Source: a virus
IMG/VR virus record: IMGVR_UViG_3300047470_000132
Span: 1 to 63,071 of that record
Strand: one strand, 5' to 3'
Length of the DNA stretch: 63,071 bases
Shown here: positions 7,997-16,396 of the stretch, one piece after another
Layout: every line of letters starts with the position of its first letter
How positions within the stretch are numbered: the stretch's first letter is position 1
Position numbers and translations under genes: made by a program
The notes under the pieces: generated by a model
Told to the model about the DNA's origin: nothing
What the model saw: only the letters and a program-made list of their open reading frames with translations
Databases searched by the model: none

Positions 7997-8209
7997 CGCG
8001 TATGGGTTGCGGTGACCGAGGGACCCGTGCCTGACAATCAAGTCAGCGGTGCAGGCGCTTGGCAACAGGTTGCACGGCCACCACACGGCTGCTGACTGGG
8101 CCTAGCTAGTTGCTCGTCTTCAGCGTCCAATGTCCGCCTCACCCCGGCTCTATGCGTGCTTCGCAATCAGCATGCGTATGGTCACCAGTTACGCCGGTGA
8201 GGCGGCTTC
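7997..8209. other. Gene-poor stretch with a long inverted repeat
   Basis: No convincing gene here. CCGCCTCACC at 8134-8143 and GGTGAGGCGG at 8196-8205 form a perfect ten-base inverted repeat around a 52-base loop that has further short pairings. It lies downstream of hicB and at the end of the leftward middle operon, so it could be a processing or termination structure. Confidence 0.4.
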
Positions 8210-8332
8210 TTACAGCGTGAAGCGACGAAGCGCGCATTGGATGCGCTCGCCTGTTCTGGCCAATGCCAGGTCAAATTCGAGCCTTTGTCGTGGCGCCGTC
8301 TCTTGAGTGTCGCCGGGCAGGTACTCCAGCAC
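8210..8332 (-). CDS. Possible 40-residue small protein
   Basis: A GTG-started frame whose product has a balanced composition (LEYLPGDTQETAPRQR...). The start sits directly after an in-frame stop and no clear ribosome site is visible, so support is weak. It lies downstream of another short leftward frame at 8409-8525. No family recognised. Confidence 0.3.
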   Translation of the reverse strand: MLEYLPGDTQETAPRQRLEFDLALARTGERIQCALRRFTL

Positions 8333-8408
8333 TCATCGGGCAACTGAGAACCTGTGCGCGTTTCGTCGCGCTTCTACGCCGCCACTAGATGGCGGTGATG
8401 CGATTGGC

Positions 8409-8525
8409 TTAGGCCAGGCGGCCGATGCGCCGATAGAAGCGCCGCACAGCTTTCGCCATACCCAACTTCCCGGCGTTTTCGCGTTTGCGCTGGATGCGCT
8501 CGGCCTGCTTGTGGTTTGTAACCAT
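8409..8525 (-). CDS. 38-residue basic small protein
   Basis: A short frame with a very good GGAGG ribosome site seven bases before the ATG. The product is strongly basic and probably one or two helices (HKQAERIQRKRENAGK, then KAVRRFYRRIGRLA), consistent with a nucleic-acid-binding or anti-host peptide. The leader GGAGGCTAAATG is the same as that of the HNH gene ending at 41888. Function unknown. Confidence 0.55.
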   Translation of the reverse strand: MVTNHKQAERIQRKRENAGKLGMAKAVRRFYRRIGRLA

Positions 8526-8540
8526 TTAGCCTCCAGAAAT

Positions 8541-8573
8541 AGAAAAGCCCGCTGACCTTTCGGGGCGGGCTTG
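8541..8573 (-). terminator. Intrinsic terminator (leftward)
   Basis: Read leftward: AAGCCCGCC, an 11-base loop, GCGGGCTTTTCT. It ends leftward transcription from the gene at 8779-9012 and lies just ahead of the 38-residue frame. Confidence 0.7.
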
Positions 8574-8778
8574 GTGTGCTCCAGGGCTATCTGCCAAGTG
8601 AGCGAGACTGATTGTGTGTCACACGTTCTTTACAGGCGAGCGCCGGCTTTACTGCGGGCCGGGTACTCGACTGCCTCGGGTGACGTTGGCGCCGAAGCGC
8701 GCATTACGTGGATCGAGGGAACTGTGGAAGACTTGAGTTTACGCCTGTTTTTCGGGCGGCGCAATACTGTTGTGCTTG

Positions 8779-9012
8779 CTAGACCCTTGCGTCAACATAA
8801 CGCCACATCTCATGGTCGACGAACGACAGCCGGCGCCCATCATCGCTAACTACCGTGAACACCGGAACCTCGTCATCGCCGGTGAAAAATTCGTCAGCCT
8901 CTAGCTCGCCGGCAACGGTCGAGCCATCTTTGAGAAGCAGTTCGACGCGCCTTCCTACATCCTTCCAGTCGGCCGGCCATCCCTCGCCCCAGTTTTTGAA
9001 TGCGTCACTCAC
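8779..9012 (-). CDS. Hypothetical acidic protein
   Basis: 77 residues, acidic, with a predicted small beta-barrel pattern (VGRRVELLLKDGSTVAGEL, FTVVSDDGRRLSFV) reminiscent of SH3-like or translation-factor folds. It is the last gene of the leftward early/middle operon before an intrinsic terminator. No family recognised. Confidence 0.65.
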   Translation of the reverse strand: MSDAFKNWGEGWPADWKDVGRRVELLLKDGSTVAGELEADEFFTGDDEVPVFTVVSDDGRRLSFVDHEMWRYVDARV

Positions 9013-9056
9013 GATCTCCCTTTCTTGCGCTTGAGGTATGGGGAAATTACGTCCAA

Positions 9057-9836
9057 TTATAAAAGGAAGCCTCGCTCCTGCATGAAAACGATAGGGTCTT
9101 TCGCGTGTTTTTTGAGGTTACACACCTTTCTCAGTAGCTGCATGTTGCTGTCGGTGTTTGCGCCGCCAAGCGCGAGCGGTACGCGATGGTCTAGGTGATA
9201 GTCTCCATCAAGTTTTTCCTTGCACCCACAAGCGCATCCCCCACGCTGTAAAACAAAGAGTCGAGCGGCGAGCCCAGTAGAGAGCTTGCCGCCAACAGCG
9301 AGCTTGCGCGCCCTTCTGTTTGCGCCGTGGCGGCGAGCGGCATCGGGGTTCTTCGCATACCAGGCCGCGAGACCCTCGCGTAGGCGCGCGCGGTTTGCTG
9401 CCCGGTATTCCTGAGTCCACTTACGCACAAGTGAAGGGTTTCTCTCGCGCCACGCACGCGTGCGGGCTATGGAGGAATCTCGATGCGCTGCGCGCGACCT
9501 GCGATTTATTTCGCGGAATTTTTCTGGGTTTTCAGCGCGCCGCTGCCGTGCCCTCCAGGCTAGGATCGCAAGCCCGAGCGAGCCGATTGCCTCCCGGTGT
9601 CGTTCGACCTGAGCTTGACGCTTTTCCGGATTCGCCGCCCTCCACCTCGCCAAATTAGCTTTGGCACGCTCCGCGTTTTTACGCTGCCATTCTCCTGATG
9701 CTGCACTTGTGCACACACGACATGCGCGCTTCCGGCTATTATCCGGCTTGGAAGTTTTGTTGAATTCCTCAAGTGCCTTTTCGATTCCACACTTAGTGCA
9801 AACGCGGGTTTCATCGATTTCCATCGCGCCACTCAT
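9057..9836 (-). CDS. HNH endonuclease, free-standing homing type
   Basis: 259 residues. The N-terminus has a CxxC...CRVC zinc finger (residues 13-42), the middle is a long Arg/Ala-rich helical stretch, and the C-terminus is an HNH nuclease with CACGC and YHLDHRVPLALGG, then NMQLLRKVCNLKK. It resembles phage homing endonucleases that spread by cutting gene-free alleles. It is one of four HNH-type genes in this genome (also 23406, 36666 and 40854). Likely inserted between the Q-like gene and the small gene downstream. Confidence 0.85.
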   Translation of the reverse strand: MSGAMEIDETRVCTKCGIEKALEEFNKTSKPDNSRKRACRVCTSAASGEWQRKNAERAKANLARWRAANPEKRQAQVERHREAIGSLGLAILAWRARQRRAENPEKFREINRRSRAAHRDSSIARTRAWRERNPSLVRKWTQEYRAANRARLREGLAAWYAKNPDAARRHGANRRARKLAVGGKLSTGLAARLFVLQRGGCACGCKEKLDGDYHLDHRVPLALGGANTDSNMQLLRKVCNLKKHAKDPIVFMQERGFLL

Positions 9837-9850
9837 TCTGGAGCCCCGTC

Positions 9851-10396
9851 TTAAGCTACTCGGCGCATTTTTGCGCCCGCTCGAGCCGAGTGCGACTGAA
9901 ATCGCTCCTCTAGTTCACTCACCATGTCGGCAATCCTTTCGCGCTCCAGTGTCCCGCCCTGAATCGGCTCGCGGCCGGTTCCGGCGCAGCACGCGCACGC
10001 ACGGCTGAAGGCGATCTTCGTGCCGTGGCATACCTCACATTCGCCGGCAAGCCAGTGAGCCAGCGAGACGCGCGCGATCTTCTCGTAGATGCCGTAAGCA
10101 GCCTTGATGTCCCACTCGTGCACGATCTTGAGCCACTTGCGGTCCAGGCCCTTCTGCGTAACAGCCTTGATCCAGACCTTCAGCAGCACAGCCAAGTTGT
10201 GGTTTCCTGCCTCGAATGTCTTATGGTGCACGCCGTCGCCGTACTTCGTGCGCGCGAGCAGCGAGCCGAACACGCTACCCGATCCGCCCGACAGGTCAGC
10301 CAGGGCGGCGGCGGCAAGAGCTTCTGTCCGGCGGTGCTGCTCATCGTCGCGCAGGTCCGAGGTATTGAGTGAGGCGAGGTACTGTTCGGCGAACAT
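9851..10396 (-). CDS. Zinc-finger protein, candidate Q-type late antiterminator
   Basis: 181 residues with a DnaJ-like zinc motif near residues 118-142: CEVCHGTK...CACCAGTG, preceded by a helical region and followed by a charged helix. Antitermination proteins of the phage 82 Q type carry a zinc motif of this kind. It has an AAGGAG site and is placed between the replication/RusA genes and the late region, where Q normally lies. Assignment is by motif and position; a general DNA-binding role is the alternative. Confidence 0.55.
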   Translation of the reverse strand: MFAEQYLASLNTSDLRDDEQHRRTEALAAAALADLSGGSGSVFGSLLARTKYGDGVHHKTFEAGNHNLAVLLKVWIKAVTQKGLDRKWLKIVHEWDIKAAYGIYEKIARVSLAHWLAGECEVCHGTKIAFSRACACCAGTGREPIQGGTLERERIADMVSELEERFQSHSARAGAKMRRVA

Positions 10397-10494
10397 GGCT
10401 TGCTCCTTTAGGGTAGAGGAAGCTTACCACTCAGCAGTAAAAATCTTGCCTGCCCCGAACTTTTCCAAATTGCAATGCGTTGCGGATTTGCACG

Positions 10495-10671
10495 CTATTT
10501 GCAGAGCTGCAAAGCCTGAGCCTCGGTGAAGCCCTCCTTGACCAGGGCGATGTATTTGGCCCGCGTGATGCGCGCCTGCAGCTGGTTGTACTCGATGTGG
10601 GCTGCGATGTTGTCGCGTATGTCGCGCACCACCTGGGCCAGCGCTACGCGGGCCTTGTCGTCATCCGTCAT
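10495..10671 (-). CDS. Small hypothetical helical protein
   Basis: 58 residues from the ATG at 10671 behind AAAGGA. Entirely helical by composition; the C-terminus (LVKEGFTEAQALQLCK) is the familiar short helical motif ending many small phage proteins. No function recognised. Confidence 0.7.
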   Translation of the reverse strand: MTDDDKARVALAQVVRDIRDNIAAHIEYNQLQARITRAKYIALVKEGFTEAQALQLCK

Positions 10672-10720
10672 ACCGTCCTTTCGATATGCCGCGCAGATCG
10701 GCGCGCGGCTTGCCGCTGGC

Positions 10721-11149
10721 TTACGCCGCCTCGCCCTCCAGCTCAAGCACGGACACCGATGCGCATGGCGCCGAGCCGTACACCTTCCACAGCTCGATGC
10801 ACACGACCTGGGCGTCGTCCTTCCAAACGATCCCGTTGCATCCGTCCTTCAGCCCCTTGAGCACATTGTCAGCATCGGGCTTCTTGGTTGCCCGGATGGC
10901 GCCGGCGATTGCCATGTCGCGGCGCTTCTTCGACCAGCTGGCGGGAACCTGCAGGGCGAGGTTGACGATCAGCTTCACCGGCCGCGCCGTCGGCTCCCGG
11001 CCGGTCATTGCGGCGCCGGCAGCATGCTGGACCAGAGTTTCGTAGGCCGCAGTTTTCGCCGGGGTGTACGCCACCACGCCTTTACCGCGGCGCGCGAACT
11101 TAGGACGCCCCTTCGGTACCGGCTGGCCCGGGACAATGAACTCGATCAC
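10721..11149 (-). CDS. rusA: RusA-family Holliday junction endonuclease
   Basis: 142 residues from a GTG that overlaps the stop of the gene upstream (GTGA). It has the RusA hallmarks: VPGQPVPKGRP at the start, the acidic motif KPDADNVLKGLKD (residues 90-102) that binds metal, and VWKDDAQV (108-115). RusA resolves four-way junctions made during recombination and replication. Neighbours are replication and DNA-modification genes, the usual place of RusA in lambdoid phages. Confidence 0.93.
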   Translation of the reverse strand: MIEFIVPGQPVPKGRPKFARRGKGVVAYTPAKTAAYETLVQHAAGAAMTGREPTARPVKLIVNLALQVPASWSKKRRDMAIAGAIRATKKPDADNVLKGLKDGCNGIVWKDDAQVVCIELWKVYGSAPCASVSVLELEGEAA

Positions 11150-11502
11150 TGGCGCGCCTCCAGCTCCGCAATCACGGCCGCGACGATCAGGTGACGAGTG
11201 TTGGCCGCGGCGCTCTCCCCTTCCTGCGGATCTCGCGCCAGGTCGCAGCCTGGCGTGCTTGTGCCGATGACTGCGCGGTGCGGCCAGAGCTTCATCCGGC
11301 GTACGTACTGCACCATCAGCGGTCCACAGGCTAACCAGTCGCCGGTCCAGTCCGGTACCTTCGCCTGGTCGCGCGATGCCGGCGATCCGCCTGGTGGAGT
11401 GCCAAGCAAGGCACCACCGACGTCGAAGATGTCTTTCCAGCCCAGCAGCTCGGCTAGGCGGCGGTTTGCGTCCAGTGAGTGGTCGAGAGGCTCCTTCAGC
11501 AT
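11146..11502 (-). CDS. Phage ABA-sandwich (BC1872-like) protein
   Basis: 118 residues. Family-like features are LAELLGWKDI near the start, a central VPDWTGDWLACGPLM segment, and a C-terminal AANTRHLIVAAVIAEL helix. These small alpha/beta proteins are common in phage early regions and have no established function. It overlaps rusA by four bases and the coiled-coil protein upstream by seven. Confidence 0.6.
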   Translation of the reverse strand: MLKEPLDHSLDANRRLAELLGWKDIFDVGGALLGTPPGGSPASRDQAKVPDWTGDWLACGPLMVQYVRRMKLWPHRAVIGTSTPGCDLARDPQEGESAAANTRHLIVAAVIAELEARQ

Positions 11503-11717
11503 GTGCGCCCGCCGGACAGCCGCCTGAACTCCGCAGCAACTTGCTGGCCTGTCAGGATCAACGATTGCACCGGCTTGAGCTCGGCGCGCAGTTGCGCAAT
11601 ATCATGGCGCAGCGCCCGAACTTCATCGGCCAGAGCATCTTCTGGCCTCCTCGGGAAATCGCGCATGACGGCGCTGGCTTGCGATTGGCAGTGCGGCTTG
11701 TCGTATAGTGATGGCAT
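11496..11717 (-). CDS. Small coiled-coil protein
   Basis: 73 residues with a GGAG site. Residues 26-60 (ALADEVRALRHDIAQLRAEL...) have a heptad pattern typical of a dimeric coiled coil. It overlaps the next gene by seven bases. No function recognised. Confidence 0.65.
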   Translation of the reverse strand: MPSLYDKPHCQSQASAVMRDFPRRPEDALADEVRALRHDIAQLRAELKPVQSLILTGQQVAAEFRRLSGGRTC

Positions 11718-11743
11718 TTGATTCTCCGGGATAGTGGCGACGA

Positions 11744-11992
11744 TTAGGCTTGCGAGGTAATGCGGCCCAGGTGCACGCCATCAGGCAGGCGGTACCAGGC
11801 GAACAGTGTTTCAATCGGAACACGCGTGGCTCGCTGGATCTGGTCGAGCGTGCCAATATTTATGCCAACGTTTTTTCCGCTGCTCAGACGGCAGATCGTG
11901 GCCGGATCGAGGCCCAGGAGCTTCGAGCAGTGGTGATGGCTGCGCGCGCCGGTCGATTGCATCACGCCTTCGAGGAGGTGCTTGGCGGTCAT
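11744..11992 (-). CDS. XRE-like helix-turn-helix regulator
   Basis: 82 residues. Residues 14-60 fit an XRE/Cro-type HTH: HCSKLLGLDPATICRLSSG followed by NIGTLDQIQRATRVPIETLFAWY. A Cro/CII-like transcription regulator inside the leftward operon, possibly timing expression of replication genes. Its target sites are not identifiable from sequence alone. Confidence 0.7.
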   Translation of the reverse strand: MTAKHLLEGVMQSTGARSHHHCSKLLGLDPATICRLSSGKNVGINIGTLDQIQRATRVPIETLFAWYRLPDGVHLGRITSQA

Positions 11993-11993
11993 A

Positions 11994-12260
11994 TCATTCT
12001 TTCGTTTTGGTTTGAACTTCGTTGTTGTTTTGCTCTTTCGCCCGGCGTTTCTCGACCCAGGCCACGCGCTCTGCCTTGTTCGCCGGCCTGGCGTATCGCT
12101 TGCATGCGGGTTTCTGCCAGGGCACGAATGGATTGATCAGCGGCGCCGGCGTGCCGTCGTATCCCATGCAGCGCCCTAAGCCGACTGCTGCATGCTTTGG
12201 GAAGTCCTTCATCTTGAAGTGCTGGCACAGCGCGCAGATTTCGTTGCCGATCGTGGTCAT
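11994..12260 (-). CDS. Cysteine-containing hypothetical protein
   Basis: 88 residues with four cysteines (CALC near residue 9, C31, C53) and several Lys/Arg, suggestive of a small zinc-binding protein. It overlaps the replication protein by four bases and precedes the HTH regulator by one base. No defined function. Confidence 0.65.
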   Translation of the reverse strand: MTTIGNEICALCQHFKMKDFPKHAAVGLGRCMGYDGTPAPLINPFVPWQKPACKRYARPANKAERVAWVEKRRAKEQNNNEVQTKTKE

Positions 12261-13396
12261 GCGGCCTGCCTCTCGCTCGGCGCGGCCACTCCGGCGCGCG
12301 CATTGCTGGATTTCTCGCTCATGGTCCTCATGGCCTCACGCAGCTCGCTGCGGCGCGCTTCTCGCTGCTCATCGGTCAACTGCACACCCTCTGGCGGCGC
12401 TGGCGGGATGTACGGACGCTCGATCTTGCGCAACTCCGGCAGCGGCGTGTAGCCCTTGAGCGGGTCAACCTCCCCCATCGCTGCACGGATGCGTTGCACG
12501 AAGTCTTTCGGGTATTCGCCCGGGCGGGGCGAAAGCGGCGGCGTCAGCATGGCGCCAGCGGCCTCCATACCGGCCTTCGACTCCCACCAGCCCGCCGGCA
12601 GCCGCGCCGCAGGAGCCACGTAGGGGCGGACCTCATCGAGCCAGCGGCCAGCACGCAGCCAGGTTGCGGGGTGCGGGATGTATTGACCGTCGTCGCGGAG
12701 CCAGTCGGCGCCGGCCTTCTGGCTCTCGATTGCCCCGAGGATCAGCGCGAACAGCTCGGCATTTGGCTTGAGCTTGGCCCATGCCTTCTGCGCATCCTGC
12801 TTACCGACCTTGCGCGGGTACGCTGCGTAAAACTGGTCGAACGACTTCGGCTCGGACCGACCGCCGTCAGCGCCAGATGACGAAGAGGGTTTAGGTTTTT
12901 TCTCTTGTTCCTGCTCCTGTTCCTGCTCTTGGCTTGCAAGGGGCTTTGAAGGGGCTTCGAAGAGGCTTCCTTGAATCCTATTGAATGACATACAGAACGC
13001 CTTCGAGTACATATCGAAGAAGGCCCCGAGATAAGGGTTTTCAGGGAGGGAGTCGTACTCGTTCTGCACGCCCTTGATACGCAGATCCTTGTCTTTCAAT
13101 TGATCGGCAATCTGGAAGCGCGCCATCTCCATCACCCAGACCATTTCGCTGTTGTCGTCGTACCGGCAGAACTCGGCTTCGATGCACCCCTGAAGCCCCT
13201 TCGAAGCCCCTTCGAAGCCCAATCCAGTCTCGTGAGCCATGAAGGCTTTAGGTAGGTAGTAGAGCCCAAGCATATTGGCGTGAGGGCACGTCAGCAGGTA
13301 CAGGGCCACAAGCTGCGCCTCCAGGCCATGCTTACGCAGGGCCTTGCCGGTCTGGCCGATCCAGAACTTTGGCGACACCTTTCCGTAGTCACGCAT
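12257..13396 (-). CDS. Phage replication initiation protein (O-like)
   Basis: 379 residues. The N-terminal 110 residues (VSPKFWIGQTGKALRKHGLEAQ... winged-helix pattern) match the DNA-binding part of phage replication initiators. A linker with a five-fold EQ repeat (EQEQEQEQE, about residues 155-165) and a Ser-rich tract follows. The C-terminal region (FDQFYAAYPRKVGKQDAQKAW) is the domain commonly shared by phage replisome-organiser proteins. No helicase or DnaC-type ATPase is visible beside it, so host helicase is presumably recruited directly. Confidence 0.72.
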   Translation of the reverse strand: MRDYGKVSPKFWIGQTGKALRKHGLEAQLVALYLLTCPHANMLGLYYLPKAFMAHETGLGFEGASKGLQGCIEAEFCRYDDNSEMVWVMEMARFQIADQLKDKDLRIKGVQNEYDSLPENPYLGAFFDMYSKAFCMSFNRIQGSLFEAPSKPLASQEQEQEQEQEKKPKPSSSSGADGGRSEPKSFDQFYAAYPRKVGKQDAQKAWAKLKPNAELFALILGAIESQKAGADWLRDDGQYIPHPATWLRAGRWLDEVRPYVAPAARLPAGWWESKAGMEAAGAMLTPPLSPRPGEYPKDFVQRIRAAMGEVDPLKGYTPLPELRKIERPYIPPAPPEGVQLTDEQREARRSELREAMRTMSEKSSNARAGVAAPSERQAA

Positions 13397-14099
13397 TGGC
13401 GCCCTCGACGATGTTTGCGTACCGCTTCGCCAGGAACACTTGGCCGGCGCCAGTTACCATCGTCGTGAACGTCGCGTGCGTCACGCCCTTGCTATCCTTA
13501 TAAGGCTGCTGCTCGATAACGGTGAAGTATTCGCGGTCAATGTACTTTTGATATGGCAGGTTGTTATCCAGGAGGATGCCGTCCGAGCGGAGGCGTCTAA
13601 AGAGCTTGTTGCGCCCGATTTTCAGGGTCTTGGCGATCTTCTCGATGTGGCAGGCGCCATCGATCGCGCGCACCGCCTCGGCAAAGGCCACTTTAGGAGC
13701 GTCCGCCGTCACCCTCACTTCAAGCGCCTGGCGCGCCTCGACTTGGTCGGCCCAGGCGCGCGCGGCCTCTGCTGGGTTTGTAAAGTCCGGCAATGCCATA
13801 GCGACCTGCTGCTCCAGCTCCTGCCAGCGGTCCACCAGGCGGCCAGTGAAAGCCGGCGACATCTGCGCTACGATCACGTAGCTATCTCGCTTCCCGACCA
13901 GATAGACCTGCTCGACCACATGATTGCCAGCCTTGTCGCCATCCACCAGTGGTGGCTGGCTGATCGTGCGCGACTTAACCAGGCGCTCGATCGTCCTTTT
14001 GACGCTGTCGTGCCGCGATTCCACTACTTCGGCGATCTCGCGACTCGACATGGTCGCCTCGGTGGCGCCGATGGTTTGCAGTGTCAGAATGCTTCCCAT
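13389..14099 (-). CDS. Rha-family antirepressor with KilA-C-type C-terminus
   Basis: 236 residues. The N-terminal Rha domain (MSSREIAEVVESRHDSVKRTIERL) is the signature of phage regulatory proteins that bind DNA or repressors. Residues 125-236 (CHIEKIAKTLKIGRNKLFRRLRSDGIL..., ending ...GAGQVFLAKRYAN) match the KilA-C antirepressor domain. It may inactivate the lysogenic repressor or another host regulator. A strong GGAGGGG site precedes the ATG. Confidence 0.85.
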   Translation of the reverse strand: MGSILTLQTIGATEATMSSREIAEVVESRHDSVKRTIERLVKSRTISQPPLVDGDKAGNHVVEQVYLVGKRDSYVIVAQMSPAFTGRLVDRWQELEQQVAMALPDFTNPAEAARAWADQVEARQALEVRVTADAPKVAFAEAVRAIDGACHIEKIAKTLKIGRNKLFRRLRSDGILLDNNLPYQKYIDREYFTVIEQQPYKDSKGVTHATFTTMVTGAGQVFLAKRYANIVEGANA

Positions 14100-14101
14100 C
14101 G

Positions 14102-14419
14102 CTAGCCCCTCCCAAGGACGCGCAGGAAGCCGCGCTTAACCGGGCTGACCTCGATCGCCTCGCGGTCCATGGTTTTGAACTCATAGACCGGGGCGACGCC
14201 GAGGCATTCCTTGATCAAGCCCGGGATCGCCTGGCGCAGTTCCGCCGGCATCTTTTCGAAGTCGATGCAGTGCACGGTGTGCAGGACGTTGTATGCGTCG
14301 CTCGCCGGATTTACGTTCAGCATCTTTGCGACGGAGTCAATGGCGCAGATACTGAAATGCTTACCCACCAGCATGGAGTTGAGGGCGGTCGTCGCTGCCA
14401 GATTCTTCAGGTTGTCCAT
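14102..14419 (-). CDS. Hypothetical protein
   Basis: 105 residues, mixed alpha/beta, with YNVLHTVHCIDFEKMPAELRQAIPGLIKECLG in the middle (a pattern often seen in small prophage proteins of unknown function). It lies two bases from the antirepressor gene, so both are probably co-translated. No family assigned. Confidence 0.65.
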   Translation of the reverse strand: MDNLKNLAATTALNSMLVGKHFSICAIDSVAKMLNVNPASDAYNVLHTVHCIDFEKMPAELRQAIPGLIKECLGVAPVYEFKTMDREAIEVSPVKRGFLRVLGRG

Positions 14420-14438
14420 ATCGTTTCCTTTCTTTTAA

Positions 14439-14858
14439 TCACAGGCCGAGCGCGGCGAAGATGCCATGCGGCGCCGCCTTCGCCTTCTTTTCCCAGTGGC
14501 GGTTGCGGTGCCGGGCTTTGCGCTGGTCGTGCTTCTCGGTTCCCTTGATGCGCTTTTCGAAGCGGTCAGCGATCTCTTTCTTCGTCAGCCGCGGCAGCGT
14601 GTCTGGCACGTCCTCGCCCGGGCCGGCGTGCCATACCGGCATTGATGGGCCGCGCACCGGGTGCGGCAGCCATCGGCCGACGTGCACGTGGCGCTTTTCC
14701 GGGTCGCTCGGGTGTAGGATGGGAATCAGCCTGCATACGGTGGCGCGATGGAGCCCTGCTCTCTCTTGGATCTGCCGGTGAGTCGCCGGGAGCACGGCTA
14801 GGAGCGCAGCGATCGCTCGTGCGCGCTTCGGACTTACGTGTTCGCCGCACTCCGTCAT
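14439..14858 (-). CDS. Winged-helix-like hypothetical protein
   Basis: 139 residues. Residues 12-50 (AIAALLAVLPATHRQIQERAGLHRATVCRLIP) form a winged-helix/HTH pattern; the C-terminus is very rich in Lys, His and Arg. Probably DNA-binding. It overlaps the methyltransferase stop by four bases. Confidence 0.65.
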   Translation of the reverse strand: MTECGEHVSPKRARAIAALLAVLPATHRQIQERAGLHRATVCRLIPILHPSDPEKRHVHVGRWLPHPVRGPSMPVWHAGPGEDVPDTLPRLTKKEIADRFEKRIKGTEKHDQRKARHRNRHWEKKAKAAPHGIFAALGL

Positions 14859-15580
14859 GCCGCCTCCCCGAACAACCCAACCTGTTCTGGTACCGGCGGA
14901 TCAGGCACGAACAGTTGACCCTGTGCCACCTCTTGCTCGAGCCGGGCGCATGCAACGTCAAACCAGCGGCGTTCGATGTCGACGCCGATATACCGGTACC
15001 CGCCACGCAGCGCGGCGATGCCGAGGGATGCGCTACCCATATACGGGTCAAAGATCACAGCGCCAGGCGGCAGCTTGCACTGCTCGATAGCCCAAGCCAG
15101 CATCGCGACCGGCTTTTGGGCGGGATGCAGGCGGATAGCACCCTTGGATACGTTCTCCTCGCCGCTGCGCACCATCCCGCGCCACTTCTGCGAGAACAGC
15201 CGCGCCGGCCCCTTGAGATTCGTCCATGCCAGCTCGCAGTCGGCACAACTGTCCGAAGTGCCGCCGTCGCGCTTGTCCCAGACCAGCCAGCAGGAGGCAT
15301 CCGGCAGGCGGCTGCCGAAATGATTGCCGCCGAAGAGCACGACCTTCTCGTAATGGAGCCAAGGCGTCGGATCGAAGTCGCGGTCGTCGCCTACAATGTC
15401 GAAACCGTAGTTTGTGCCTTCGTTCCACCGATTGCGGCCGGTACCGCTGATCTTGCCGAGGTTGATGCCATAGGGCGGATCTGCGATCACAGCGTCGAAG
15501 CACCCAACCTCATGGCGGAGTTGAGTGCAGTCGCCGTGATAGAGGATGGCAGAACCTATTTCAGCCTTTTCGAAGCTCAT
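14855..15580 (-). CDS. DNA adenine/cytosine-N4 methyltransferase
   Basis: 241 residues from the ATG at 15580 (AAAGGAGG site). The catalytic motif IV DPPY is at residues 34-37 and the SAM-binding motif I region DPYMGSASLG lies near residue 200, giving the IV-then-I order of beta-class amino-methyltransferases. No cognate restriction enzyme is adjacent, so it is an orphan enzyme that most likely protects phage DNA from host restriction or alters regulation. It overlaps both neighbours in ATGA junctions. Confidence 0.9.
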   Translation of the reverse strand: MSFEKAEIGSAILYHGDCTQLRHEVGCFDAVIADPPYGINLGKISGTGRNRWNEGTNYGFDIVGDDRDFDPTPWLHYEKVVLFGGNHFGSRLPDASCWLVWDKRDGGTSDSCADCELAWTNLKGPARLFSQKWRGMVRSGEENVSKGAIRLHPAQKPVAMLAWAIEQCKLPPGAVIFDPYMGSASLGIAALRGGYRYIGVDIERRWFDVACARLEQEVAQGQLFVPDPPVPEQVGLFGEAA

Positions 15581-16089
15581 GCCGCCTCCTTTTGCTGGCT
15601 CTCGATCATTGAAATGCACTCGGCCAGCAGCTCCCGCTCGGTGCCGTACCGCGCCTGGAACGTCGCCTTGCGGCCGTGCACGCTGAGTCGCTGGCGGATG
15701 TCGCTGTCGTCCTGAAGGTGGTGCGGGCCGCATAAAGGCAGGACCAGGAAGTGCGCGCCCGGCTTCGTGCGCCCGTCGACGTGGTGAAGGCTGATCGCGT
15801 AGTTCGTCCAGCCGTCTTTCAGGCAGGCGATGCATGGCAGCTTGCCCATCCGGTCCATGAAGCGTGCTTCCTCCGCGGTCGGCGGGCGACCCTTCATCCC
15901 GCGCGACGACTTCAGCGGCTTGCGCGGCTTGGCCGTCTTCGCGCTTTTGATCAGGCGCTGCTCGACGCGCAGCAGGCCGGCGGCGGCCGGGGTCTTGAAC
16001 CCGCTGCCGCGCGAGATCGGAGCTTTGCGCTGCAGCGGCTTTCCGGGTTTGATCGGCTTGCCCGGTTTGAGGGTCGAGCGGCTCAGCAT
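15577..16089 (-). CDS. Ref-like RecA-dependent nuclease
   Basis: 170 residues. A long basic N-terminal tail (PGKPIKPGKPLQRK) is followed by a globular HNH-like domain: CIACL, SLHHVDGRTKPGAHF, LPLCGPHH. This matches the Ref (recombination enhancement function) family first found in phage P1, which cuts DNA at RecA-made D-loops. The basic tail is also a Ref feature. It is coupled to the methyltransferase and faces a rightward gene across 32 bases. Confidence 0.8.
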   Translation of the reverse strand: MLSRSTLKPGKPIKPGKPLQRKAPISRGSGFKTPAAAGLLRVEQRLIKSAKTAKPRKPLKSSRGMKGRPPTAEEARFMDRMGKLPCIACLKDGWTNYAISLHHVDGRTKPGAHFLVLPLCGPHHLQDDSDIRQRLSVHGRKATFQARYGTERELLAECISMIESQQKEAA

Positions 16090-16121
16090 GCTAGGATTCC
16101 TTTTTCACAAGGAGACCGACC

Positions 16122-16382
16122 ATGCAGAACAGCATCGATCAACGAGACCTCACCTACACCTTGCTCGGCGCCAAGCACGAGGGATACACCATCGAATGGG
16201 CCATCAACCCGTCGAAATCTGAGCCTGGCAAATGGCTGGGGCACTACGTCGCACATAAAGTCGGCGAGTCGACGCTCCGCGCATCTATCGTCAACACGTA
16301 CGACAATCCGGCGGACGCCCAAAACGAGACGATTAGGATTGCCAAAGCGATGGCCGACAAGGCGATCGCCGAGAAGAGCTAA
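16122..16382 (+). CDS. Isolated rightward hypothetical protein
   Basis: 86 residues with an AAGGAGA site. The only rightward gene inside the leftward operon, starting 32 bases from the divergent Ref gene and ending 14 bases before the convergent ASCH-like gene. The sequence (YTIEWAINPSKSEPGKWLGHYVAHKVGE) looks like a compact alpha/beta protein. Its orientation suggests a separately expressed moron. No family recognised. Confidence 0.65.
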   Translation: MQNSIDQRDLTYTLLGAKHEGYTIEWAINPSKSEPGKWLGHYVAHKVGESTLRASIVNTYDNPADAQNETIRIAKAMADKAIAEKS

Positions 16383-16396
16383 GCGGCGTGCTGCTG

